The notes under the pieces are model-generated. The model did not search any database, had not been told where the DNA came from, and saw nothing but the letters and a program-made list of their open reading frames with translations. Positions 1 to 10,667 of a stretch of 64,000 nt of DNA are shown here, one piece after another. Position 1 is the first letter of the stretch, and every line of letters begins with the position of its first letter. The translations under genes and the position numbers were made by a program. Source of the stretch: Codonopsis lanceolata (Eukaryota > Streptophyta > Magnoliopsida > Asterales > Campanulaceae); the NCBI GenBank assembly GCA_013146195.2, contig CM028382.1, forward strand, positions 55,192,526 to 55,256,525, read 5' to 3'.

Positions 1-569
1 AACTTCTTTGTCTCATAAAAGTCAGTTACTAGTTTATTCTCCTTCGGCAACAATCGCTTAACTACTTTCAAGATCTGGTTATAAGTAGACTGACTAAGAT
101 TGAAATCAGACTTGATGTTTAGCAACTCAGCCACAGCCTCAAGCACCGTAATCTCACAACCAGGATAAAGCTTCTCCTTTGCACAGTCCATAACATTCTT
201 GGCAGTAGGATTCGGTTCCTGTTCATCCCCAACCATATCTTCCATACGCTGAACTGTTCCTTCCTGAACAATCATAGGATCATTATTGACGTTTGTCTGT
301 ATAATGGCTTGCTCTCCGTGAGCTACCCACCGTTTGTACCCCGGTTGAAACCCGTGTTGCAGAAGGTGTTTCTGAGTAACAATTATGTGCTGGAACTTCC
401 GATTATGACACTTGAAGCATGGACACCTAATTTTTTGACCACTCATGTATCGAGGATTCGAGGTAGCAAAGTGAATAAAATTCTTCAAACCTCTTCTAAA
501 CTCATCTGTAATACCCCTTTGGTTCGGCAACCTCCGATTATCCATCCAACTACGATCGTTGTTAGACAT
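1..569 (-). CDS. CACTA (En/Spm) TNP2-type transposase, N-terminal part, copy A (runs off window)
   Basis: This is the first ~190 codons of a CACTA transposase read on the minus strand; the start codon is at 569-567 (MSNDDRSWM) and the gene continues left of base 1. It matches copy B at offset 28520, with about 17 differences in the first 660 bases by eye, and I see no stop in the visible part. The N-terminal Transpos_assoc-type zinc-binding region is present (RSWM, then IRCPCFKC, then HLLQHGF). CACTA transposases act in the nucleus and cut at the terminal inverted repeats. The differences are mostly single substitutions. Whether this copy is intact cannot be judged from here. Confidence 0.9.
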   Translation of the reverse strand, partial: MSNNDRSWMDNRRLPNQRGITDEFRRGLKNFIHFATSNPRYMSGQKIRCPCFKCHNRKFQHIIVTQKHLLQHGFQPGYKRWVAHGEQAIIQTNVNNDPMIVQEGTVQRMEDMVGDEQEPNPTAKNVMDCAKEKLYPGCEITVLEAVAELLNIKSDFNLSQSTYNQILKVVKRLLPKENKLVTDFYETKK

Positions 570-660
570 CACTCCTGCATTTGAACAAATATTAAACACT
601 ACTCAAATTGAATCAATCTAATTGATCGATGTGAAATTAAAAATGCAATAATGCATGATG

Positions 661-883
661 CATGATATGTCGTTTCCAGAATGTTGGCATGTCATATGAT
701 TTCAGGTTAGGCTTCTTTCCCATTCAGAAACCCACGGTGATGTGCTGTAATCTCATTATTGTCTACATGATTTGTATTCCATACCCGAATTTTTTTTGGC
801 AAAACCTCCCCATGGCTCTCCAAGTGCACGACATAGACAGGATTATTCCAACACTATTGGCTATACACCAATACTATTAGATC
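661..883. other. Segment present only in CACTA copy A
   Basis: Copies A and B align up to 660/29180. A then carries these ~220 bases before similarity to B resumes at the GAACATGTAACC motif. It could be an insertion in A or a deletion in B. No target duplication, inverted repeat or coding signal was seen. Confidence 0.5.
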
Positions 884-2012
884 AACCCACGCCTAGTATA
901 CACCCAAAGAACAATGGAACATGTAACCAAAAAAAATATCTCGGATATCAAAATACATTAGCATTTACAGAAGACAATAATGTTTTACAGTACACACATC
1001 GAAATTGTCCAAACCAACAATTCAAGAACCAATAGTACATGTTGACCACAACAAAGACAAAAAAAATGTGTTGACCACAACACCCACTAAAGATTCTCAA
1101 ATGTCTAAGCTTTTAAGTAGCATGAATGAAACATTTATCCAATTGTGGGCAAATGTTTCGAGAACCGCAGTCTCCACGTCATCTGTCAAATGTTTTAGAT
1201 GCTTCAAACTCGTGAAGGCTGCTACTTTCTTTTTTTTACGCTCTGCTACTTTCTAATATAGTGAGTCTCAACAAAGAGAGTATAAATTAGCAGCCTTCAC
1301 GAGGATATTTTTGGAGGCGAGCAGGAGAGTCCAACTCCTCACTTCCGCCCAAATTACTTTCTTATATTCGGGTTAGTGTTGGGGTTTAGGGTTTAAGGGT
1401 TATGGTTTAGGAATAGTGTTGGAGTTTAGGGTTTAAGGTTTTAGTATAACCCACGCCTAGTATACACCCAAAGAACAATGGAACATGTAACCAAAATATC
1501 TCGGATATCAAAATACATTAGCATTTACAAAAGACAATAATGTTTTACAGTACACACATCGAAATTGTCCAAACCGACAATTCAAGAACCAATAGTACAT
1601 GTTGACCACAACAAAGACAAAAAAAACGTGTTGACCACAACACCCACTAAAGATTCTCAAATGTCTAAGCTTTTAAGTAGCATGAATGAAACATTTATCC
1701 AATTGTGGGCAAATGTTTCGAGAACCGCAGTCTCCACGTCATCTGTCAAATGTTTTAGATGCTTCAAACTCGTGAAGGCTTCTACTTTCTTTTTTTTACG
1801 CTCTGCTACTTTCTAATATAGTGAGTCTCAACAAAGAGAGTATAAATTAGCAGCCTTCACGAGGATATTTTTGGAGGCGAGCAGGAGAGTCCAACTCCTC
1901 ACTTCCGCCCAAATTACTTTCTTATATTCGGGTAAGTGTTGGGGTTTAGGGTTTAAGGGTTATGGTTTAGGAATAGTGTTGGAGTTTAGGGTTTAAGGTT
2001 TTAGTATAACCC
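884..2012. repeat. Tandem duplication, two ~562-bp units
   Basis: The unit starting AACCCACGCCTAGTATAC occurs at 884 and again at 1448. It runs through the same telomere-like stretch and ends at TTTTAGTATAACCC in both copies (about 1452 and 2012). The two units differ by a four-A length change near 930 and a few substitutions. Copy B (29181-29700) has a single, more diverged unit, so the duplication is specific to copy A. Short ORFs of 83 codons inside each unit differ by one residue and have no recognisable product. Confidence 0.9.
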
Positions 2013-2345
2013 CAGGGGTTAGGAGAGATGGCAAGGGCACTCAGGTAAAGACCTTGGTTCCAATCCCCATACCAACAAGGGGTCATACTTACCTATCAAA
2101 CAAAAACAAAAAAAAAAGGTTTAAGGGTTTAAAGGTTATGGTTTAGTGTTTGGAGATTGGAGTTGAGGTCTAACGGTTAAGGTTTAGGGTTTATGGTTGA
2201 GGTTAATGGTTATAAGATTTTGGGTTTAAGGTTAAGGTTACGATTAAGGGTTTAGTGTTCAATGTTTAAAGTTTAAGGTTTAAGGGTAGGGATTTAGGGT
2301 TTAGGGGTTTAGCTTTAAGGGTTAGGATTTAGGGTTTTGGGTTTA
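1368..2345. repeat. Degenerate telomere-like (TTTAGGG) tract
   Basis: Repeated GGGTTTAGGG, GGTTTAAGG and GGTTATGG words occur on the plus strand, interrupted by the tandem-duplication junction and the SINE. The plant telomere repeat is TTTAGGG, but here it is highly degenerate and lies inside a transposon copy, so it is an internal element feature and not a chromosome end. The same tract is in copy B at 29630-29900. Confidence 0.75.
2014..2118 (+). mobile_element. Short tRNA-derived SINE with poly-A tail
   Basis: About 105 bases absent from the corresponding place in CACTA copy B. It has an A-box-like GATGGCAAGGGC, a good B-box GGTTCCAATCCCC at about 2057-2069, and an A-rich tail ending in a run of A at 2118. 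This is the layout of a plant SINE transcribed by RNA polymerase III. A clean target duplication was not found because the flanks are themselves repetitive (GGTTTAAGG on both sides). Confidence 0.65.
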
Positions 2346-2353
2346 GGATTTAA

Positions 2354-2788
2354 GAGCATCACCGATGCAACCGTGGATTTGATGTTACGTAACCGTGGGT
2401 AATTAACACCCTCAATCATATGTGGCAATTTTTTTCTTTTTATTCAAATTCAATCAAAATGAACCTCTTCAATGCTAATGTGGATTTGATCTTATGTGAC
2501 ATGCATCCCACTACTAAAATGAAGTTTAACTAAAAAATAAAAAATAAAAGAAAATAGAACAACCAATAGAAAGAGGTTTTAAAAGAAAAATGATGACTAG
2601 GATGTATCCACACCCTCACTAGAATGTGAAAATTTGACATTGTTATTCACAATGCGAACAAATTTGGTTGACACATCATATCCACACCCTCATCCACATT
2701 TGCATTGAGAGGTTTTTATTTCAAAAAGGGTGTAAATCCTAAGTAGCATCTAATTTCTTTCACATCCACATTAGCATTGGTGATGCTC
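2354..2788. mobile_element. Tourist-like MITE (PIF/Harbinger)
   Basis: 435 bp with terminal inverted repeats: the left starts GAGCATCACCGATGC and the right ends GCATTGGTGATGCTC. The 3-bp target duplication TAA lies at 2351-2353 and 2789-2791. Copy B lacks it at the matching site (about 29885), which gives a paralogous empty site. It has no coding capacity and is presumably mobilised in trans by a PIF/Harbinger transposase. Confidence 0.85.
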
Positions 2789-2789
2789 T

Positions 2790-3170
2790 AAAGGTTAGGA
2801 TTTATAAGTATTTAGTCATTTAGGGTACTTGATAAGGTGATTTTTCACAAATTTAGGGTTGAGAGTTAACGTTAGCGTATGGTTAGAGTAAATTAGTTTA
2901 GGGTTTAGTTAGAATTTAAGGTCTAGGGTTATCATTTTAAGGGTTAGGATTTAGGATTTAATGTTTAGGTTTAGCAAAATTTAGGGTTTAGAATTAGCAA
3001 AATTTACCCATCAACTCAACAAATTAGATTGATATTAGTAGTTTTCTTTCTACAATTAATTAGGGATTAGAACATAGAGTTTAGGATGTAGGGTTTTAGT
3101 ATTTGAGGTTAATTAATGATTAGGATTTAGGGATTAAGGTTTTGGGTTTACGATTCAACTTGAGTTTGAA
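2790..3170. repeat. Second degenerate telomere-like tract in copy A
   Basis: Continues the GGTTTAGGG / GGATTTAGG words after the MITE, with more decay toward 3170. Matched by about 29885-30230 in copy B. Confidence 0.6.
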
Positions 3171-3877
3171 TGGATAGATCTTTATTGAGTTATATGATCA
3201 ATTTTAGCAACTTATAGATGGATCCAATAACATATATGATTATCACATAAATAATGAGCGAGTTCAAACATATTAACAAAAAAATAACCCTAAGTAAAAC
3301 TCATTCAAGTATAATCAAAGTAGGTTTAAAAAGTCAACACTATGAATTAACAGGCTAGCATGTTAAGAAAATCTAATCTAAACATGGATTTAAAACATAC
3401 AAGAAAAGCAACTAATAGCGTGTCAACAAAGATATGAATGTTTTTTTCAATATAAGACATGCTAAACAAAAACTAATATCGCAACATGACAAATTTAGAA
3501 GTAAAGATCCAAAATTCCAAAAGAGTTCTTGAAATTTAAACAAATATTATCTAAATACACTCTTATATATATCATAAAAATTATAAATAATACAAAAAAA
3601 AAATTATCGGAATAGAAGTGAGAGACCGGATAAGCGGTGAGGTGGCGTTAGCGCGATAGGGTTGGAACTCTAGCATCAATAAAATACATAATACATAAAT
3701 TATAAAAAATAACAAAAAAAAATATAAAAACTAGTGAAACTATACAGAAATTAAAAAAATACAAAGTGTAAAGCATGCACCAACGATTGTATACAGATTA
3801 CAGACTGTATTAACCATTTACAGAAATTAAAAAAAATACAAGTATATATTCATGTAATTTATTTGAAGTATGAATTA

Positions 3878-4051
3878 CTCTCATCATTCTGGGAAAAGAG
3901 TCCACTATTTCATTTTGGGATGTTTCACTTAAAGAGTCACTTTCAAAAATTAAGACATAGTGTCATTTTATTACTAATGAACTAATAAAAGTGTTATTTT
4001 TAAAAAAAGTTTGACTTTCAAACCGGGACTCATTACCCGGAACGGAGGGAG
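3878..4051. mobile_element. Stowaway-like MITE
   Basis: 174 bp between TA dinucleotides. The left end is CTCTCATCATTCTGGG and the right end reverse-complements to CTCCCTCCGTTCCGGG, the usual Stowaway (Tc1/mariner) terminal consensus with decay on the left. It lies in a part of copy A with no counterpart in copy B. Confidence 0.75.
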
Positions 4052-4088
4052 TAAGAAATTAACTATATCCATGTAATGAACTAAAAAA

Positions 4089-4250
4089 TATTTCATCCGT
4101 TCTGGGCAAAGAGTCCCCTATTCCATTTTGGGATGGTTCACATAAAAAGTCCACTTTCAAAAATTAAGGTATAAAAGTGTCATTTTATTACTTATGGACT
4201 TCTAAAACTGTCATTTTCTTAAAAAGTTTGACCACCCGGGACGGAAGGAG
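4089..4250. mobile_element. Stowaway-like MITE, second copy
   Basis: Same family as the element just upstream. The interior CCATTTTGGGATG and AAAGAGTCC words are shared, the left end is TTTCATCCGTTCTGGG and the right end CCCGGGACGGAAGGAG. The ends are decayed, so boundaries are within a few bases. Confidence 0.6.
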
Positions 4251-5029
4251 TGTCCAGGAATAAAACAAATACAGAGTGTATTGCTACCGTAAACTAATAT
4301 ATACAATAACTGTATACAGAAAAACTCCCAACTTCAAATGCAAAAACGTAATTTTGAGTGTTTTGGCTAAAAATCACTGTTAATAGCATATATCCAATTT
4401 AAAATAAAATGGCCTAATGTAAAATCTAGCTCCAAAATCCACCATCTTTTCCTCAAAATAATAAATAAAGAAAAAAAATTGAACTTAAACCGAAATCAAT
4501 TGCAGAACTAGAAGCCAAAACAGTCCATCTAATATTCCTCTATTCAAATTTCAAACCCTTCCAACATGAACCCAAAATATACAACTAATTTATCTACCAA
4601 TCTATTCATGTACACGGTCAACCAACCCAAATTTAAAAATAAAAGCAAAAATTAGTTTAAGAAAAGAAAAATCAGAATCAAGATTCATCCGTAACCATTT
4701 TTTTAAGACGTTGACACTCCATACTTGATTAGCACACCTTGAGAATGAAATCTTCATATGGAATGACTGGGAAACAACCTATACCTTACTCGCACTAAGA
4801 ATGACAGAAAAATAGAAACTTTACCTAGCCGTTGGTGATTCTGTGACGGGAAGAGACCAACAGTGGTGGCGGCCGTGGGTGGTGGCGCCGGAGGCGAGAC
4901 AATAGATATATATAGAGAGAGAGCGAGAGAGCGAGAGAGCGAGAGGGCTAGGGTTTAAGAGAGAGTTTAGTGGGAAAGAGGGAGAATGGTGGTCAAACGA
5001 TATAAAGTGGAATATTCCTAACACCGATG

Positions 5030-5140
5030 CAAATTCCGTCGCCGAGGGGAGTCAATTCCCATAATTTAAAACCCGTCACATTACCAATGGAGCTCCGTCG
5101 CTGATCACTCCGTCGCTGATCACTCCGTCCAACATTTCCT
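5030..5140. repeat. CACTA subterminal-type short repeats, copy A
   Basis: GC-richer block with AATTCCGTCGCCG followed by direct copies of CTCCGTCGCTGATCAC. The same block is at about 36680-36830 in copy B with the repeats slightly rearranged. Clustered CCGTCGC words near an end are where CACTA accessory proteins bind in known elements. Function here is inferred from position and base composition only. Confidence 0.5.
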
Positions 5141-5202
5141 TCGGCAGTTGTGCTGTTTCTCTTTCTGATTACTGTAACTCTGTAAGTCATATTTCCAATT
5201 TC

Positions 5203-5640
5203 TTACATCAGGTGTTCTTTTCTGTGTGCGAGTTATATTGAAATGTGTCAGCTGACCCTAACATCAAAATTCCTAAACATATCCCTAATATAAATATATT
5301 TTTTTAATATTTAATAGATACTCATATACGATATATATTTATAGATGTTTTATAAAATATCTATAAGTGTATAATGGATGTTTTGTCTGAAATCGAAAAA
5401 AAATGCAAATCAACAGTTTTTTATTCTTAATTAAAAAATAAATAAACTGAATCAAAACCAATTCAATTAACACGCGATATCATGTCTTAACAATAGAAAC
5501 CGAATCAACAATGACACGTAATCAAAATTACGTGAAGGAAGGAGGGGTAGTATAGTTTAAATATGGAGAGGGATAGTGAAGTAATTTTATCCTTTAAATA
5601 GTGTTACGTTTAGAGATTTTAGTATTACGTTAAGGTATTT

Positions 5641-5688
<48 letters not shown>

Positions 5689-6095
5689 TTTATGGCATAT
5701 CAATCAAACAAATAATAACAATAATAATAATTTACTATGAAATGTGGAATGTCTTCTAATTTTTCTGGTGATTTAATATAAATAATTTTTTTGCTGATTA
5801 AAAATTACTGAAGATGGTGACATGAGTTTCATGTGGGCATTTTTCGTCAACTTAAATGACATTGTCTAAATAGAATGTGATTAAATCAAATGTTATAGTT
5901 GAAAGGGACGCATTGCTTCAATTGGTAATAGAGGAGGTCAATTCAAACACGCACCATAGTTGAGGGGGTTATCTATAATTTACTCATAGGGATATTTAAA
6001 TCAAAATAAGGTTTTCAATGTGATGATTTGTATTTTATTAAGATATATCGAGTTGGTAACTATTTAAAACTTCATGGAAACACTTGTTAGCATTC
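5203..6095. other. AT-rich spacer, no gene seen
   Basis: AT-rich intergenic DNA with a (TA)n microsatellite at about 5642-5686. No coding signal or recognisable repeat family. Confidence 0.6.
5642..5686. repeat. (TA)n microsatellite
   Basis: Uninterrupted TA dinucleotides for about 45 bases. Confidence 0.95.
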
Positions 6096-6155
6096 ATGTT
6101 TAAAGAAAACGTCACTTAGATTACAGGTTGTCGTGCAAAAAAAAAAAAAGGGTAT
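6096..6155 (+). mobile_element. Tiny retroposed insertion with A-tail and 19-bp target duplication
   Basis: A 60-base segment ending in a 13-A run plus GGGTAT is flanked by the direct repeat GAAACACTTGTTAGCATTC at 6077-6095 and 6156-6174. A long target duplication plus an A-tail is the mark of LINE-driven retroposition. The source RNA is not recognisable. Confidence 0.6.
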
Positions 6156-6480
6156 GAAACACTTGTTAGCATTCCCATTCACAATTGCATTATTTACAAC
6201 ATGAGTTTGCATAACTCCACACTCACTCAAAATTAGGTTCCAATGTCCCATTCTATGTTGAGAAAAATTTATAACACAAATGCCAGCCTACCAAACTCAC
6301 CCTTAAAGTCTTTTGATTGAGCAAGGCCCTGGCCCCTTGGATGTTAAAACCATACATTTACAATTGGTGATTAATTGTTTGACAAAAACTAATAGAACTC
6401 TTTAGGTCGCACCTTTTGCAAAACTAGATGTAGAGACAAGACTCTAAACTTAAAGAACAAATAACAAAAGAAATAGGCAC
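6156..6480. other. Unassigned sequence before the gap
   Basis: No gene seen. The words CACAATTGCAT and CAACATGAGTTTG resemble those near 15008, suggesting an old shared MITE-like repeat. Confidence 0.4.
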
Positions 6481-6580
6481 NNNNNNNNNNNNNNNNNNNN
6501 NNNNNNNNNNNNNNNNNNNNNNNNNNNNNNNNNNNNNNNNNNNNNNNNNNNNNNNNNNNNNNNNNNNNNNNNNNNNNNNN
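6481..6580. other. Assembly gap (100 N)
   Basis: Exactly 100 N, the usual placeholder for an unknown-length scaffold gap. The 5' LTR and gag of the copia element to the right may lie in it. Confidence 0.99.
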
Positions 6581-7079
6581 AAGTTTCGTGGAATGGCCTC
6601 GGTAAGAAAGGTAGTTCACCACTAATGTTTGTTAATCTTTTACGATTAATGTTCCTTTAAACACATGGTGGATTGATACCGGGTACAACTGACATGTTAC
6701 TAATCATTACAGGATTCCTTTCCGTGAAGAAACTAAATAAAGAGATCGACACGTAGTAGGAAATGGAGAGAAAGCTCTGGTTGTTTGGAACCTCCGCTTA
6801 GTCTTCGAGTGGTTTCAATTCTGATTTATATACAAGTTTATGTTCCCGCATGACTAGAAACCTTATTTCGCTTTCTAAACTCGACGCTATGGTTTTTCGC
6901 TTAAGTTTGAGAATAAAGGCTTCTTCTTTTTACTCGGTTATTCTGTTCCTGGGGTTTGTTAGAGTGGAAACCTTTACAAATTATGTTTAGATCCTTCTGT
7001 CAATCCTTAGAATCGATGAATGTAAATGATATAGTTGTTCCAACCGGTATTAAGAGAAAACTAAAGGATAATTCCTCTA

Positions 7080-9625
7080 GATTGTGGCATGAACGCTAGG
7101 CCACATATCTGGGAAGAATGGAGCGATTCATAAAGGAAGGAGTTCTTCATCCTTTAGATTTCTCATTTTGGCACATGTGTTGAATGCATTAAAGGAAAAT
7201 TTGTAAAGGTAAAAGCTTTAGAGACTTTTTAAAATTATTCACACCGACATTTGTGGACCTTTTACTACTCCTGTATTGGAGACATAAGTACTTCATTACC
7301 TTTATTGGACGACTTTTCACGATATGGTTATGTCTACCCCATTCATGATAAACTGAGGCCCTAGATGTATTTAAGGTCTAGTAAAGCCGAGGTTGAAAAT
7401 CAACTTGACCTTAAAATTAAAATTGTAAGATCCGATAGAGAGAGAATATTATGGAAAATTTTTGATTTGGGTCAACATCCCGAACCTTTGCCTTGCTAAG
7501 AAAAAATGGTATCGTTGGTGAATATGCAATGCCTGCACCAACCCAACAAAATGGTGTTAAAAGACGTAATCGCATCTTCATGGACATGGTATGAAGTGGC
7601 GATATGTCAGCTTCACTCTACCCGAAGTCTCTATGGGCCGAGGCTCTCAAAAACAAATTTTATGCATATACTCAATAGAGTTCCAAGTAAGTCCGTGCCT
7701 AAACGCCTTACTTAATTATGGACACAAAAAGAAACCTAGTTTGGGTTATTTGCATGTATGGGGTGTCAGCGCAAAGGGTAAAATTTTCAACCCATATTAA
7801 GAAACTCGATCCTAAAACCATAAGTTGTTACTTTATAGGCTACCCCAACGATCAAAGGGTTTTCGCTTATCATCCATCTCATACCACTAGAATTGTTGAA
7901 AACAAGGTATGCGTAATTTTTAGAAACCGCCGGTTATAGTGGAGTACACCAAGAAAAATAAATATGAGGAAATTCAAGAACATGTTTCTATTCCCTGCCT
8001 CAAAAAATGTCAGAGCACCAAGATCTTCCGACGAGGATCAAATCTTAGATCCGATTGAGAATGTTGATGCACCCGAGATTGTACCCAATGTTGAACCCCA
8101 CATTAATGAGCCTAATGAACCTCCTCGCTAATGAACAACCTCCTTCAAGGTCGAGAGGGCTAGAAAACCAAACAGATTCGATGATTTTGTATACCTCAAG
8201 AGGTCGACTATGATCTTGGCATTGAAATGATCCTAAGTCCTTCCAAGAAGCTCTTAAAAGTGACCATTCAACTCAAGTGGCTTGATGCCATGAATGATGA
8301 GTTAGAATCAATGAAGAAAATGATGTCGGATCTCGCTGAATTGCAAGGAGCCAAAGTCAGTCGTAAATGGGTCTATAAAACTAAGCTTGACTCTAAAGGC
8401 AATGTTGAACGATATAAAGCTAGACTAGTTGCTAAAGGGTTCACTCAAAGGGAAGGCATAGATTATTTTGAAACCTTTTCACCAAAGGTCGAAAAAGGAT
8501 TCTTTTTGTATAGTCATGGCCCTCAGAGTCATTACGATTTAGAGTTACATCATATGGATGTTAAAACAGCATTCCTTCATGGTGACTTGTTTCCTAGCTT
8601 TATGAGACAACCCCAAGGTTTTGAGGTTGAGGGCAAGGAACACATGGTATGAGTTAAAGAAATCCATTTATGGTCTAAAACAAGCCTCAAGACAATGGTA
8701 CTTGAAATTTCATGATGTGATTAGTAAATTCTGGATTTATTGAGAATGTCGTGGATCAATGTATATACCTAAAGGTTAGTGGGAGCAAATTTATCATCCT
8801 AGTCACAGATGTTGATGATATTTTGCTTGCAAGTAGTGATAAAGACATGTTACATGAGACCAAATCTTTTCTTTCAAGGAATTTTGATATGAAAGATCTT
8901 GGTGAAGCCTCTACGCCTTGGCATTGAAATTCACCGTGATAGTCTCGGTATTTTGGGCTTATCTCAAAAAGGCTTATATTGATAAAGTACTCAAAAAGTT
9001 CAACATGCACGCTTGTCTCCCAAGTTGCCCTGCTGTTAAGGGTGACAAATTCAGCCTACAATGTCCTAGGAACCAACTTGAGCTTGATGCAATGGAGCAC
9101 ATTCCCTATGCTTCGCAGCTGGGAGTATAATGTATGCTCAAGTTTGTACCGCCCGCATTTAGCGCACGCTACCGTATGCTGGACGTTATCGATAAACCCA
9201 GAATGGGTCACCGAAAGCGCCCAAGAAAGTAACGCTACTTACAAGGTACCAAAGACATTATGCTTACTTACGTAAAAACGATAGCCTCAAGTTATTGGCT
9301 ATTCTGATTTTGATTATGCCGATGCAACGATACCAAGAAATCCACATCGTTACATATTCATGCTGGCCGGAGGTCCAGCCATGGAAGAGTGTCAAACAAT
9401 CACAATCGCTTTTCCACTATGGAGGCGTAGTTTGTAGCATGCATGCTATTGTCATGCGTGGTTTCAAGAATTTCATTACAGACTTGGGAGTGGTCGATAC
9501 CATATCTAGACCACTTTTGATATACTGTGGATAATCAAGTCACCGCTTTCTTTCAAGAACAATACAAGTCAATGGTGCTACAAAACACATCGATATCAAG
9601 TATCTTGTTGTGAGGGAAAGAGTTC
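7080..9625 (+). pseudogene. copia pol remnant (integrase, reverse transcriptase, RNase H)
   Basis: In order: the zinc-binding pre-integrase region at about 7080-7190 (LWHER, LGHIS in a shifted frame, CVECIKGK); integrase core HTDICGPF at about 7238; the copia RVT_2 start KWVYKTKLDSKGNVERYKA at about 8365 with MDVKTAFLHGDL at about 8556; the catalytic box read as DVDDILLAS at about 8809 (the family has YVDDILLAS, so the first residue is changed); RNase H pieces GYSDFDYA at about 9297 and KHIDIKYLVVRERV at about 9585. Numerous stops and frameshifts break the frame, so no working polyprotein is encoded. Decay well beyond that of the CACTA copies implies an old insertion. Confidence 0.9.
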
Positions 9626-10139
9626 ATGATCAAGTAGTATCTATTCAAAGACATTAGTACATCGCCGCTTATAGTTAGACGAGGCTTACCACCCAATCTT
9701 GTTCAAAAATGTTGCTAGCATGGGGTTTGTGTAGAAAGTTTTTCCTTTAGAAATGGGTTACCGCTATAAAACTATTTGTAAGTGATCACTTTATGTTTTC
9801 TTGATTTGGGACATCATGACTAATCGGTTAGTTACTTCTTGTTTAAAGTGCACATTTGAAGTTTATGAAACTAACACTTAAGTTGAACCTCATGAACATG
9901 GTTGTATTGTTATTTTATGAAACCATTAGATATTTGTTCATGCTATTAAGATATTTGGTCACTGTCATGTTTTATTAAGATATTGTGATTATAACCAAGG
10001 ATGGTCAAGTGTGACAATAATGACACACATATCTTTCTCGATTTGATTATAGTATTTTATAGAATGACCTAACTTTAAATCGTTTCCTTAAACCAAACTT
10101 ATGAGGTTATTCTAAGTATAACTTGGTCAAGTGGGAGAA

Positions 10140-10667
10140 TGTTAGACCCGAGCGGGGTTCAGCCCATGTTTTGTGACCTACGGGTTTAACTTAGAATAAA
10201 CTAATTATTGGTTATGAACTTTAATTAATTATATTAGTCAAATAACATTATGGGCTTATATAATTTAGTCATCTAATATACTTAAAGTATATTAAATCTT
10301 AATAGGCCCAATAAATCTCTACACCTTGATGGACGGTGGGAGATTGATTACACTTTAGGTTAGGTTCCACCTCCTATCTATTTAAAGTTTTTTGGGATTA
10401 GTGTTTCTACGTTTTTACCCCTAACGTTTGCCTCCACAAAAAATGCATAATGCTCCATTGCATGAGAAATAGATAAGGGGTGAAAACCTAAACCCACCTG
10501 AATTGAAGACTCTGCCCGCATTACGCCTATATCGATTCAATTACTCCGCACTAATGGCTTCAATGGTCTCTGTGATGTCTTCAATTTACGTTAATTATGC
10601 TTATGTGAAAAACATGATCATATTCTTGATTATGTGTACAAGTCTTATGTAAATTAATGTTCTAACA
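10140..10667 (+). repeat. copia 3' LTR
   Basis: 528 bp, TG...CA, with 7-bp inverted ends TGTTAGA/TCTAACA, immediately after a polypurine tract. No second LTR is visible in the window. Confidence 0.85.

Larger units (their letters stand above)
1..5200 (-). mobile_element. CACTA element copy A, transposase start plus 5' flanking region
   Basis: This stretch is collinear with 28521-36880 (copy B) in the same orientation. The shared order is transposase start, TTTAGGG-like region, AT-rich spacer, then a GC-richer end with short repeats such as CTCCGTCGCTGATCAC. Homology stops near GTAAGTCATATT (about 5190-5202 here, about 36869-36880 in copy B). GC-rich CCGTCGC repeats near an end are typical of CACTA subterminal regions, but I did not find a clean CACTA/TAGTG terminus, so the right boundary is only the end of A/B similarity. 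Confidence 0.65.
6581..10667 (+). mobile_element. Decayed Ty1-copia retrotransposon with 3' LTR
   Basis: Integrase and reverse transcriptase pieces come first, then the polypurine tract AAGTGGGAGAA directly before an LTR that starts TGTTAGACCC (10140) and ends GTTCTAACA (10667). Perfect TGTTAGA/TCTAACA ends define a 528-bp LTR. The 5' LTR and gag are not visible and may be in or beyond the gap. The order integrase then reverse transcriptase then RNase H marks it as copia and not gypsy. Confidence 0.85.

Noticed and set aside
1368..3170. True telomere or chromosome end
   Set aside because: Repeats are degenerate, internal, and occur identically placed in two transposon copies.
4821..5190. Short minus-strand ORFs near the end of CACTA copy A
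   Set aside because: Low-complexity (Ser/Leu-rich from a GA tract); frame not kept in copy B.
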